Shown here: positions 33,359 to 46,327 of the stretch, piece after piece
How positions within the stretch are numbered: position 1 is the first letter of the stretch
Layout: every line of letters begins with the position of its first letter
Assembly: GCA_964016985.1 (NCBI GenBank)
Contig: OZ024823.1
Coordinates: forward strand, 28,685,216 to 28,749,215
Direction: 5' to 3'
Length of the DNA: 64,000 nt
From: Anodontia alba
Taxonomy: Eukaryota > Mollusca > Bivalvia > Lucinida > Lucinidae
Notes under the pieces: generated by a model
What the model was told of the DNA's origin: nothing
Databases searched by the model: none
What the model saw: the letters and a program-made list of their open reading frames with translations, nothing else
Program-made: the position numbers and the translations under genes

Positions 33359-33736
33359 GTATGGAATAGAACAGAATTGTGTGTACGGACCCTTGTCGTG
33401 GCCTGAAAAGTCGCAATGATTAAAGCGAATAACACCGAGTGTTTCGACTGAGACATGTGATGTCAGTCAGCCAATGAAAGTGCTCAGCGATACGTGTCTG
33501 GTTTCCGACCTTCTGGGTGTTGCGACAACTGTGTGTGTTGTCGTATGACAACCAGCTTGTTTACTAAAAATCTACCGGCTGTCGAACAGTTTATTTTTCG
33601 CGAGGCTACAGACATGAAAGCTTCTTTTACCTGCATTTTTGAAATCCATGGTGTGTCGCTCGCGAAAAACGACAACAGATCCTTGTTCAGTTCTTCAGCA
33701 AAATTCCTGATGCCGTAAAGTGCATTTCATGCAGGC

Positions 33737-33872
33737 AACCGGTAGCACAGGAGCTTGACGTTTGCTAATTTCTACTTATAGGGCCTGTCCCTACGATTAT
33801 GAAATAATCGAAGGTTCGAAGGACAGGCCCTATAAGTAGAAATTATCCAATGTCAAGCTCCTGTGACCGGTA
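33737..33872. repeat. Copy 2 of the ACCGGTAGCACAGGAGC foldback
   Basis: Same hairpin as 20313-20448. Confidence 0.85.
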
Positions 33873-34738
33873 GTGTAGTGTAACTTGGTACCTATTACCG
33901 GCGTGCATTGATTATCGGGTATTCAGAAATCACGGCCCGCAGACCACGGCCCCCGCCCATCGGGGCCAGCGAAGTAGTTGGGCTGCCTATAGTCTCCAGG
34001 GCAGAGTTGCCTTCATCATGTGATCGGGTTGGGTAAAAGTCCCACAAATCTGGAGGCAATATCTTTAAATGGATACATTGTTGCATTTTTTCTTTTCTTT
34101 TTATTCGCTAGAATCATCATACAGCAAATACGATGTATAAATAGACTCTAAGGCTGGCTAATCTGGTCGATTATCACTCCTGTCATTGTGATCGATTATT
34201 TATCACAAAAGATTTGGTCAATTTACTTGTCTGTCTGAGCAGGACTCTTCCCATGTTATACTTTACTGTATGTATTTGGTCAAATAGGCCTGAGCAAACA
34301 GTGTAGACCCAGATGGGATGCCGCAAAATGTGGCGTCTCATTGATTATAAGACATCTGTAATGATAATCATTTTTGTGGAATTTATAGATCAGTTAATCA
34401 ATTATCCGATTAATTTTGTCGGCCTAAATAGTCTGTGTGGATAAAAGTAATATACTCCATGTATTTTCGCGTTAAATTCAATATTGCGTTAAACTGATTT
34501 TTCAATGAAAATAAACGGCAGCGCAACCTACCTGCTGGATGTTTTAGATACAAAGTCACGCTTTAGTGGGCAAGGTTTGTTTTCAGAAATACACTGTTGT
34601 TTTGTGATTTCCGCTTAGAAAAGAAATATATTGACCGTGGTGATAACAGTCCTTAATGACATTTACACCTATATCTATTAAATCAATTTTTACAGCTAAA
34701 ACTAACTTATTTTTTCTATGAAAATATCAAATCTAAGG

Positions 34739-36471
34739 TACCGTATTAATCCGCCTATAAGACGGGGATTTTCAAAAAAAAAAAAAAAAAAAAAAAAAAA
34801 GCCCCCAAAAATCCAGACCCGTCTTATAATCAAGATCTTTGGCCATATCGGTATTTTCGGCAAAGTCCGGTGGTGCCACGTGGTCACGGAAAATGCCGAT
34901 CTTCGAAACCGGTAGAAGATGTTTACCTTCGTCCCTTGACAGAAATAGCAGCAAGGTAATTTTGTAGGTGAAGTACCGAATTTTTCTGTGTATTACTCGC
35001 ACCCGTGTATAACACGCACTGAATATTTGCTAAATAGTTTTGAAATAAAAAAAAAGAGATGTTCCTATGTAAAACACGAAGAATTTATCCGTGCGTTATT
35101 TACTAAGTTACCAGATACCAGATAATAAGTGTCAAATTTCACTAGGATTGAGTTGAAAATGGCCGAACTCGGAAGGTTTAGAGTAGAAACAGGCCGAATT
35201 TACGATAATGCTAACTGAATTTTCGTTGTGCAGCTCTGTTACCATGGGCCCAGGCAACTTGATGTAGTGTAGGCAGTTCTTTGCTTCCCCACTGCAGACG
35301 CTATGATAATAAAAATGCAGTTATTTCTTTTGTGTTCTCATAATTAACACCTTCTTTGTGTCATTTTCTTAACTGAGACGTGAAATTATCAACTCAGTGC
35401 CTCAGGACAATGCAAACAACAACTAAAGTCGACTAGATGTCATTCTGACTGCCAATTAACCAATTAAGTGCACAGATGTATGCTGGTAGTTTGATTTTCT
35501 TTATCATAAACATTGTTTATTTCAAACAATTTTTTTGGTAAGTTGGAAGAAAAGTTTAAATAAAAAAAAAAAAAAAAGAAAAAAAAAAAAGATAAACATA
35601 TGGTAAGAAAATAAAAGATAAAATGCAAATGACCAATCTACATACCTCAAAAGCCCAGTTGGTTTTGTTTATTATCAATAATTTTAATAATTGCATAAAC
35701 TTAAATACTTTTTTATTTTTTCCATGTATGATCGTTCGTGCCATTATTTATGTTCTACCAAATTTATTTCCTATTTTGAACTACAATAAATCAGTTCTGC
35801 AGGCTGATTTATTCAAGTTACGGTTGAGTCTTGTTAAAGCCCGGCAATCAATACAGATCCATATGCATATGCCTGTTTGAGTAGTTTCCCTTTGAAGAGA
35901 TCAGCAAAATAAAAAAAGCGTAAACAAAAAGAGCATGGACATGAAAAGGATATCAAATTACTGCAAATCAGATCGAGTTGCTTGTTTTGAGCTGCCAGAA
36001 CCCTGGTATGGGCGAGATAGGTATAAAAAATCATAAATATCTTATAGCAATCATTCTATTTCGCATTTTTAACGGGCGATCGTGAGTGTCATGAGTTTTC
36101 GCGACCGATTATCTTGGCGATTTCTGTCCCGATTTTGGTGTTCCTATAAATAATACACATCGGTTTTTTATAAACGTTTTCTGGGCAAATAAGGTGCGTG
36201 TTATACACAGTTAAATACGGTATGCATGCTTGTAAGTGGTGTTGGAAGTTTTTTTAATTGCTGCTCTGTGATAAATTCACTTACAAATCTGACCAATCAT
36301 CGCCGATGTCGTCATGTACTTTAGGAATTTCTGAGTGGCAGGGAATGTCTCCGACAGGCGACTTTTTTAACCCGTCTTATAATTAAGTAAAAGCAAAATC
36401 CTGCCTGGGAAGGGCCCAAAAACAGCCCCCGTCTTATAAACAAATCGTCTTATAGGCGGATTAATACGGTA
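34739..36471. mobile_element. Copy 2 of the nested pair of TACCG-ended transposons
   Basis: Outer element 34739-36471, inner element 34974-36221. The A-run (34774-34800) is 27 bases against 42 in copy 1. Confidence 0.8.
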
Positions 36472-38330
36472 TCCGTACTTTATTTTGAAAATGGCCGAAA
36501 TTTGCAAAAATCACATTACAATTACCTGATGATTTTCTGCCAAAAAATTTAAATAACGCGAAGTCACATGGCTTTTGGTTCAAAATGGCGGCAACATGGT
36601 TGGCTTGTTTACACAAATGCTTTCACAAATCAAATCCAAAGAACTGCATTATTTGTACATAAAATAAATGCTCAGATAATAATTTAGATGACTTCAGGAT
36701 TATTTTCAGCATTTGTCTCTGTAAGTAGTTATGATGAAACGTTTTACCATTAGTAACGCGAAAATACATGAAACCGGCTAAATAATAACAGCAAAAAATT
36801 CTAAGATGTGAATTATATGGGACTAGACATAAAAAATATAGTAATTATTATACTGTACACATATGTATAGTAAAAACTTAGCAAAACTAGATCACAAATC
36901 TTGATTTTGATCATGGTTCTGTTGGACATCCCAGTAGGGCTAGCTGTTGAAAGAACTTATAAGCATTAAAAGCTCTACACAGCTTATGCTGTCTATTTCT
37001 TAAATTCTTATATGCAACCTTTTATTTAAGGCTCTTTATCTTTATTTATAATGACTGAAATATTTTTGACCCACACTCCTCAATTATCTGGACAATTTTT
37101 ATTAGCTGCAAAAATACCAAGAACATTTTGAATCCTCAAAGTCATAGTGACATGCCCATGCTCCAACCCTGCACACACATAAGCATATAGGTGTAGGCAA
37201 GTGAATTTTGTTGTCTGAACACTAAAGCTGGCACAATTGATCAGATACAGTCATTTGGCTAGTTCCAGGTAAAGTTATGCTTCATAACAATTTCCAAATA
37301 AGTGGCTGATCAAAATTTGGATTTTATTGGCTGATACAGAGTACTAGCCTTCCTTGAAATACCACACCAAAGACTTTGTCCTTCGCCTTAGGTTATCTGC
37401 CCTTGTGATGAATGTGAAGTTCTCCACTGATTTGGCTAGTTCCAAATAGTTTCGCTAGTTCCGAATAATAAATGAGGGATCTGTAAAAATCCCTCACATA
37501 ATGCAAGAGCCTCTATATATTACTTTATCAACTTGTATTATGTGTTACGGAGAAAATTAATTCAATATAAAGACATTTGTCACAAAGCGACATGTTCACA
37601 AAGACCTTAAAACAGATCCTTTAAGCAAAAATCGTATAATTCATGGCATAACAATTTTTCGGCATGTACACCCTCCTTACTGCAAAATCTAGCTCCTATT
37701 TTCTGGATTTAATAATCTTTCCGATATAAATATATATTTCAATGAGGTTTAAGAAGTTGAAAGGAGTATGTGCATAAGGTCCTATTTTCCCCCTTCTGAA
37801 GCCCGAAAATAAAATATGCTTGCAGTAAAATTATGCGTTAATTAATCCAATTGTAGCTTGTGTTTAGCACTGTGTGATGCCGCTACAAAGTCTCCCTGCA
37901 CTTTGTCAAAGTGCAGATAATATATAAGTGACGACATGAAAAACCTGTCTTCGAGGTTTTCGACCAAATAAGACTCAGACCTGCTTACTCAGCCGTGGAC
38001 TGGCTAACTCGGCCATTGCGCCGGATTAGCTAGTCTTGAAAGTTTTGATAGGTTGTTTACTGTCTAGACAGCGAACAACAATCATGGTGCTGATCAGACT
38101 GCGCATAGCAAAAACCACGTGACTTTGTTGTTCGCATATGGCATAAGCTTTTTATCCCATGAAGAGTCTCATATATCGCTTCAATAGTCTGTCACATGTC
38201 TTAGATTCTTGTACATACAGTACATCAATATCTACACTCCTTTAAACACAGCATGTGAACACCTTACCCGAAATTTGATTTCTGTGTCGGTTACTCACCT
38301 CAACTCCTTACCATACTTTATTTAAAATTG

Positions 38331-40446
38331 AACAAGAGGCCCACGGGCCACTCACCTGAGTAGCATTGTGAGTGCAGATATGCAGATGTTATGTAACATT
38401 TTTCCAATCCTGTCATCGCAACTAATGAAAAGATCATCCTTTAAGCAGTTCTTAATTTTGAAGAAGAATATTATATATGGCAAGACAGTCAATGGTGCAT
38501 GATCATTTGAACAAACTCTCAATCACATTTCAACAGTAGGATCAATGTGAAATTTGGTTGCTATTGCCTAAGTGGTTTCTGAAGAATCATGATTTTATAC
38601 ATGTAAACAGCACAGTGGCAGGGAAATATAATAAACATAAACAAGATGGTAGCCATCTTGGATTTCCAATCAGAATGATTTTAGCTACTGTTGATCTACA
38701 AGTCACTTCGATACTTCCAATGAACTTTAAGTCAATTGCCCTTTCGGTTCAGGGGAAAAAGTTCAAAACAGATTTTCAAGATGGCCACCATAGCCGCAAT
38801 TTGAGATTTCTTATCGCAACCATTTGAGCTATTTTTGATCTACAAGTCACCCTGATGCTTCCTACCAAGTTTCGAGTTAATAAATGGTCTTTCAGTTCAG
38901 AAGAAGTAAAGAAAAATAGATTTTCAAGATGGCTGCCATCTTGGATTTCCAATCGGAATGATTTTAGCTATTTTTATATCAACATGTCATCCTGATGCTT
39001 CCTACCAATTTTCAAATTAACTGGCCCTTTGGTTCAGGAAAATAAGTGAAAGGAAAAGAGTTTCAAGATGGCCGCCATGACAGCCATCTTGGATTTCCTA
39101 TCCAAACAATTTAAGCTATTTTAGATCTACAAGTCACCTGAATGCTTCCTACCAAGTTTCGAGTCAAGTGGCCTTTCAGTTCAGGAGAAGAAGCGAAAAA
39201 TAGATTTTAAAGATGGCTGTCATAGCGGCCATCTTGGATTTCTGATAGGGATAATTTATCTATTTTTGATCTACAGGTCACCCTGATGCTTCCTACCTAG
39301 TTTAAAGCCAATAAGCCTTTTGATTCAGGAGAAGAAGTGAAAAATCTACATTTTCAAAATGGCCACCATGGCAGCCATCTTGGATTTCCAATCAGAACGA
39401 TTTTAGCCATTTTTAATCTATAAGTCACCCCGATGCTTCCTACCAAGTTTCAAGTCAACTGGCTTTTGGGTTTAGGAGAAGAAGCGAAAAAAAGATTTTC
39501 AAGATGGCCACCAGGGTGGCCCTCTTGGACTTCCGATCAGCATGGTTTTAGTTATTTTTGATCTACAAGTCACCCTGATGCTTCCTACCAAGTTTGGAGT
39601 CAGTTGGCCTTTCGGCTCAGGAGAAGAAGCGAAAAATAGATTTTCAAAATGGCCGCCATGGTGGCCATCTTGGATTTCCGTTTGGAATGATTTTAGCATC
39701 TTTTGATCTGTAAGTCACCCCTATGCTTCCTAGCAAGTTTGTAGTCAATTGGCCTTTCGGTTCAGGAGAAGAAGCGAAAAATAGATTTTCAAGATGGCTG
39801 CCATGGCGGCCATCTTGGATTTCCGATCAGCATGATTTTAGCTATTTTTGATCTACAAGTCACCCCGATGCTTCTTAGCAGGTTTGGAGTCAATTGGCCT
39901 TTCCGTTCAGGAGAAGAAGCGAAAAATAGATTTTCAAGATGGTGGCCATCTTGGATTTCCGATCAGCACGATTTTAGCTAGTTTTGATCTACAAGTCACC
40001 CCGATGCTTCCTAGCAAGTTTGGAGTCAACTGGCCTTTCGGTTCAGGAGAAGAAGCTGAAAAAAGATTTAAGATGGCTGCCATGGCGGCCATCTTGGATT
40101 TTCGATTGGCAAGATTTTAGCAAGATTTTAACTATTTTTGATCTACAAGTCACCCCAGTGCTTCCTAGAAAGTTTGGAGTCAATTGGCCTTTCGGTTCAG
40201 GAGAAGAAGCGAAAAATAGATTTTCAAGATGGCCGCCATGGCGGCCATCTTGGATTTCCGATCGACACAATTTTAGCTATTTTTGATGTACAAGTCACCC
40301 CTATGCTTCCTACCAAGTATCGAGTTAATTTGCCCAGGGGTGTAGGAGGAGTAGGCTTTTAAATCAATTGTTGATGCCGCACGACGGACGACGGACATTG
40401 ACTGACCACAATAGTTCACCATGAGCACTTCGTGCTCAGGTGAGCT
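38331..40446 (-). mobile_element. Copy 2 of array element C1
   Basis: Same ends, hairpins and about 145-bp units as 24922-27037, offset 13409. Confidence 0.8.
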
Positions 40447-40605
40447 AACAAGTACAATTTACTACCGAATGTTTTGTCTAAAAATAGCTCAATGGGTGGC
40501 AAACAGTTTAGCCCCTGATGTGACACCGCATTTTGTAGCATCTCATGGGGGTTTACAATGTTTGCTCGGGACTGTCTGGTCAAATACATCCAGTAAAGTA
40601 TGACC

Positions 40606-41215
40606 CATTTCAATATAATTTTGCAGGAGTGTTACTTTGATGATCCTCTACCAAGATTGTTCAAGCCATTTGGATTCGTCAAAAAACATGGCCACCAGGG
40701 GGCAGGGCTTATTTTCCCTTTATATCTATATAGAAAACTTTAAAAATCTTCTGGTCAGAAACCACTGGACCAATATAATTTTGCAGGAATGTTTGTTTGG
40801 TGATCCTGTACCAAGATTGTTCAAGCCATCTGGATTCGTCAAAAAACATGGCTGCCAGGGGGCGGAGCTTATTTTTCCTACATGTATATATCTATATGGA
40901 AAACTTTTAAAAGCTTCTTGTCAGAAACACTGGGCCGATTTCAATATAATTTTACAGAAACGTTCCTTTAGTAATCCTCTACCAAGTTTGTTCAAGCCAT
41001 TTGGATTCCTCAAAAAACATGGCCACCAGAGGGCGGGGCTTATTTTCCTATATATCTATATAGAAAAGTTTAAAAATCTTCTTGTCAGAAACCACTGGAC
41101 CGATTTCAATATAACACTGCAGGAATGTTTCTTTTGTAACCTTCTACCAAGATTGTTCAAGCCGTCATGATACGTCAAAAACCATGGCCGCCAGGGGGTG
41201 GGGCTTTTTTTTTTA
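40606..41215 (+). repeat. Copy 2 of array D, left part
   Basis: Same four units as 27197-27806. The substitution at 40704 (G to A) changes the best CTCF-like box from GGGGGCGG to GGGGGCAG. Confidence 0.8.
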
Positions 41216-42983
41216 ACTCACCTGACCTCTGCTCAGGATGAGCTATAGTGATCACTTTTCGTCCATCCATTAACATTTTCAAATGACTTCTCCTCTGAAG
41301 CCGCTGAGCCAATTTTGCTCAGATTTCATGTGGAGCCTCCTTAGGGTGGGGGAACGAAATATTGCTAAAATGGTCGTGGTCCGTTGACCCAAGATGGCCT
41401 CCATGCACATATATGGTAAAAACCTTTAAAAATCTTCTCCATAACCGAGGATGCCTTGGGGCTGAATCTTTGCAAGAATCATCAGGGACAAGAGGTCTAC
41501 CAAAGTTGTTATAAGATTTGTCGTACGTTGGCATTTGACCATTTTACGGCAAGGTCAAGTTTGCTTCCCTATGCTTTTGTATGGGAAAAACCTTTAAAAA
41601 TCTTCTTCTCCAAAACCGAGCATGCCTTGTGGCTGAATCTTTGCATATATCATCGGGAATGGGAGGGCTACCAAAGTTGCTAAAATAATGGTTGTACATT
41701 GACATTTGACCTTTTTGCGGTAAGGTCAATTTTGCTTCCTTATGCATTTATATGGGAAAAATGTTCAGAATTTCAAATAACATCTCCTCTGGAGCCTCTG
41801 GGCCAAATTTGCTCAAATTTCATATTGAGCCTCATTAGGTTGGGGGAACAAAAGATTGTTAAAATGGTCGCAGTTCATTAACCAAGATGGCCGCCATGCC
41901 CATATATGGTAAAAACATTTAAAAATCTTCTTCTCCAGAACCGAGGATGCTTTGGGGCTGAATCTTTGCATAATTCATCGGGGACGGAGGGTCTACCAAA
42001 GTTGCTAAAATTTGACCTTTTTACGGCAAGGTCAAGTTTGCTTCCCTATGCATTTGTATGGGAAAAAAAACATTTAAAAATGTTATTCTCCAAAATCGAG
42101 GATGGCTTGTGGCTGGATCTTTGCATATATCATCGGGAACGGGCAGTCTACCAAGGTTGCTAAAATAATTGTCATACATTGACATTTAACCTTTTTACGG
42201 CGAGGTCAAGTTTGCTTCTGTATGCATTTGTATGGGCCCCATACATTTGTATGGAAAAAATGTTGATAATTTCAAATGAGTTTTCCTCTGAAGCCTCCGG
42301 GCCAGTGTTGCTCAAATTTCATGCAGAGCCTCCTTGGGCAGGAGAATGAAAGATTGCTAAAATGGGTATGGTCCATTGATCAAAATGGCTGCCATGCCCA
42401 TATAATGGTAAAAAAAACTTTACAAATCTTCTTCTCCATAACCAAATAAGCCCTGGGCCCTTATCTTTGCACAAATTATGGGGGACAGGAGATCTACCAA
42501 AATTGCTAAAATGATGGTTCTATGTTGACGTTTGACCTTTTTACCTCCAAGGTCAAATTTGCTTTCCCATGCATTTGTATGGGCCATATACATTTATATT
42601 GAAAGTATTCAAGTGAATTGTAGATCAACAGTAGTTAAAATTGTTCTGATTGGAAATCTTAGATGGCCATCATCTTGTTTATATTTATTATATTTCTCTG
42701 CCACTGTGCTGTTTACATGTATAAAATCATGATTCTTCAGAAACCACTTAGCCAATTTCCACCAAATTTCACATTGATCCTACTGTTGAAATGTGATTGA
42801 TGGTTTATTCAAATGATCATGCTCCATTGACTGTAAGGCCCATATATTCTTCTTCAAAACTAAGAACTGCTCAAATGATGATATTTTCATTAGTTGTGAT
42901 GATAGGATTGGAAAAATGTTGCATAACATCTGCATGTCTGCAGTGACTCAGGTGAGCGAGCCGTGGCCTGTGGGCCTCTTGTT
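41216..42983 (+). mobile_element. Copy 2 of chimeric array element A3
   Basis: Same as 27807-29574, same insertion point in array D. Confidence 0.8.
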
Positions 42984-44593
42984 TCCCTATATATCTATAT
43001 AGAAAACTTTAAAAATCTTCATGTCAGAAAGCACTGGACCGATTTCTATATAACTAGGCAAAAATGTTTCCTTGGTGATCCTCTACCAAGATTGTCCAAG
43101 CCGACATGATTTGTCAAAAAACATAGCAGCTAGGGGGCGGGGCTTATTTTCCCTATATATCTCTATAGAAAACTTTAAAAATCTTCTTGTCAGAAACCAC
43201 TGGACCGATTTCATTAATACTTGGCAGAAATCTTTCCTTTTGACCCTTAACCAAGATTGTTCAAGTTATCATGATTTGTCAAAAAAACATTGCCGCCGGG
43301 TGGTGGGTGGGGAGGGAGGCTTAATTTCCCTATATATCAATATAGAAAAGTTTAAAAATCTTCTTGTCAGAAACCAATGGACCAATTTCAATATAGCTTG
43401 GCAGGAATGTTGCTTTGGTGACCTGCTACCAAGATTGTTCAAGCCGTCATGATTCGTCAAAAAACATGGCTGCCAGGGGGTGGGGCTTATTTTCCCTATA
43501 TATCTCTATAGAAAACTTTAAAAATCTTCTTGTCAGAAACCACTGGACCGATTTCATTATAACTTGGTAGAAATCTTTCCTTGTTGACCCTCTACCAAGA
43601 TTGTTCAAGTTATCATGATTCGTCAAAAAACAATGGCCGCCACTGGTAGAGGCTTATTTTCCAAATACATCTATATAGAAAAGTTTAAAAATCATCTTCT
43701 CAGAAAGCAATGGACCAATTTCAATATAACTTGGCAGGAATGTTTCTTTGGTGACCCTCTACCAAGATTGTTCAAGCCGTTATGATTCATCAAAAAACAT
43801 GGCGGCTAGGGGGCGGAGCATATTTTCCCTATATAGAAAAATTTAAAAATCTTCTCGTAAGAAACCGTTGGATTGAGTTCAATGTAACTTGACAGGAATG
43901 TGCTTTGGTGACCTTCTACTAAGATTGTGCCCTCATGATACGTCAAAAAACATGGCCTTCATGGGGCGGGGCTTATTTTCCGTATATATCTGTATAGAAA
44001 ACTTTAAAATTCATCTTGTCAGAAACCACCTGACTGATTTTAATATTAATTACTTGCCAGGAATGTTGCTTTGGTGACCCCCTATCAAGATTGTTCAAGC
44101 AATCATGATTCGTCAAAAAACATGGTTGCTAGGGTTGGGGCTTATTTTCCCTATATATCTAAATAGAAAACTTTAAAAATCTTCTTATCAGAAACCACTG
44201 AACCGATTTCAATATAACTTGGCAGGATTTTTCCTTTGGTGACCCTCTACCAAGTTTGTTCAAGCTGTCATGATTTGTCAAAAAACATGGCCGTTAGGGG
44301 GTGGGGCTTAATTTCCCTATATATCTATATAAGACATTTTAAAAATCTTTTTGTCAGAAACCACTGGACCAATTTCAATATAACAGCAGAATTGTTCCTT
44401 TGGTGATCCTCTTTCACTATTCAGTTCAAGCCATCATGATGGATGAAAAAAACATGGCCACTGGGGTGCAGGGCTATAAAATTTATACAAAAATTTTAGA
44501 GCAGTAAACTTGGCTGAAACTTCAACAGTAAGTATGCAAAGCTGTTTGCTCAGGTGAGCGATATAGGACCATCATGGTCCTCTTGCTTTTTTT
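42984..44593 (+). mobile_element. Array D right part with its terminal module (copy 2, complete)
   Basis: Nine units as in 29575-31075, then an end present only here: CTCAGGTGAGC (44549-44559), perfect hairpin GGACCATCATGGTCC (44566-44580), then TCTTGCTTTTT. This shows array D belongs to the same superfamily as A1, A2, A3 and C1. Its left end is not visible. Confidence 0.8.
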
Positions 44594-44800
44594 TTTTTTC
44601 CCCATTGGACCTAGCATGCCAGTTATGCCTGTTTTTGAATCTATTCTGTTCTAAATATTCCCCCCCCCCCCCAACACAACCCCCCCCCCCCTCCCCACAC
44701 ACACACCCTTGGATGGGGACGCCAGTGCTGATAAGATCTGCACCAAAAGCAATATACCCCCTCCCGCTTGAGCTAGGATTCTGATATTTATGTCTCCTCC
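44594..44800. repeat. C-rich simple sequence
   Basis: Two long C runs (about 44660-44691) and a short CA tract. Open frames of Pro or Gly repeats through it are artefacts. Confidence 0.7.
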
Positions 44801-45145
44801 CTTTAGGGTAGGGAGATGTGTATTGTTTTTTCCCTCGAGCGTCTGTCTGTCTGTCACAAAATCTTGTCCACTCTGTAACTTGAAAATGGTTCAAGCTGTC
44901 TCCACATAACTTCATATAAATATCAATCAACATTATCTTACATGCAGAGCACAAGAACCATACGTCTTGCATTTATACTTTTTGAGTTATTTCACTTGGA
45001 ACTTTATGCATCACAAAATCGTGTCCGCTCTGTAACTTGAAACCTGTTCAAGATATCTTCAAGAAAGGTCATGTAAAAATCAATCAGCATTAGACAACAT
45101 GCAGAGCGCAAGAACCATAACTCTTGCTTTTATACTTTTTGAATT
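44801..45145 (-). repeat. Two-unit array related to array R (inverted)
   Basis: Two units with GTCACAAAATC, TCCACTCTGTAACTTGAAA, CATGCAGAGC, AAGAACCATA and ATACTTTTTGA. These are inverse forms of the array R motifs (for example TATAGAGCGGACACGA). A GTCTGTCTGTCTGTC tract marks the left-end module. Confidence 0.55.
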
Positions 45146-46002
45146 ATTATACACCTGTTTGAAAAACGGGACATATTATTTTATGGGGTATGACGTCCGT
45201 CAGAAAACTTTTTCGTTTCCGGCTAACGCCTCCTACAGTTTACATCCGATTAAGCTGAAACTTGGTATATAGCTAGACCGATTAAGCTGAAACTTGGTAT
45301 ATAGCTAGACCATGATGTGAAGCAGCGTATATTGTTTTTGGGCTACAGACCACCAATTATTAGCAGAGCTATGCCCCTTCGAAAATTTCAGAAAACATTT
45401 CGTTTCTGGTTAACTCCTACACTTTACATCTGATCAAGCTGAAACTTCATTTATAGTTAGACCATGATGTGGAACAGTGCATATTGTTTCGAGGTTACAG
45501 TCCACTTAATATCAGCAGAGTTATAGCCCTTTGAAAATTCCTTTAAACTTTTCGTTTCCGGATAACTGCTCCTACAATTTACATCTGATCAAGCTGAAAC
45601 TTCATTTATAGTTAGACCAAGATGTGGGGGCAGTGCATATTGTTTCTAGGTCACAGTCCACCAAATATTAGCAGAGTTATGCCCCTTTTAAAATTTCATT
45701 AAACTTTTCGTTTCCGGCTAACTCGTCCTACAATTTACATCTGATCAAGCTGAAACTTCATTTATAGCTAGACCATGATGTGGAGCAGCGCATATTGTTT
45801 CAAGGTTACAGTCCACTAAATAATTAGCAGAGTTAAGCCCCATTGAAAATTTCTTTAAACTTCTAGTTTCTGGTTAACTCCTCCTATAATTTATATCCGA
45901 TCAAGCTGAAACTTCATTTATGCTATAGTTAGACCAAGATGTAGAGAAGGGCATATTGTTTTGAGGTTACAGTCCACCAAATATTAGCTGAGTTACGCCT
46001 AG
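45146..46002 (+). repeat. Tandem array with ACGGGACATATTAT start, units of about 155 bp
   Basis: Begins CACCTGTTTGAAAAACGGGAC and GGGGTATGACGTCCGTC, then five units starting near 45210, 45393, 45550, 45700 and 45865 with TTCGTTTC, GATCAAGCTGAAACTTC, TAGACCATGATGTGG, GCATATTGTTT and AGCAGAGTTATGCCC. A perfect 31-bp duplication lies near 45249-45311. The array is cut off at 46002 by a hAT-like end. Confidence 0.7.
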
Positions 46003-46327
46003 TGGTGGGATGATTCATTGATGCATTCCGATACACTTCATGTATCGATACACATGATGGAGTATCGATATGATGAACGCTTCTATTCAGATTCGCTTAT
46101 TTGTGTTCGTTACATTCTTTAATCCGGTCTACAAAGTGACATTTTCAGAGCGCGATTTTGATTGGATGACGCTTGACTGATAGCCAATTGCATTTCACTT
46201 TACTCTCATTATGATGGCAGACGAAACTGTGGTTGGAATTTATTCGCCGCCCAGCGGTAAAAATACTAGTTCTGTATGGGAATGTTTCGGCCATCCTATT
46301 CTTACTTTTGAAGTTAGCCATTTTTAG
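46003..46327 (+). pseudogene. hAT/ZBED-like transposon 5' end with BED-finger start
   Basis: TAGTGGTGGGATGATTCATTG then repeated GTATCGATA/GATACAC motifs resemble hAT-type ends of the ZBED group. An ATG at 46211 opens a 38-codon frame to a stop at 46327, with the stretch SSVWECFGHP, like the beginning of a BED zinc finger (SxVWxxF). The zinc-binding Cys and His are not reached, so this is a fragment or first exon. No right TIR is found. It interrupts the preceding tandem array. Confidence 0.42.

Larger units (their letters stand above)
31692..44484 (+). repeat. 12.8-kb duplicated block, copy 2
   Basis: Counterpart of 18263-31075 with the differences listed there. Unlike copy 1 it continues past the homologous end (31075 = 44484), so it supplies the true right end of array D. 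Confidence 0.95.

Noticed and set aside
44550..44972. 140-codon minus-strand frame
   Set aside because: It crosses an array remnant and C-rich simple sequence; the peptide is low-complexity Gly and repeat text.
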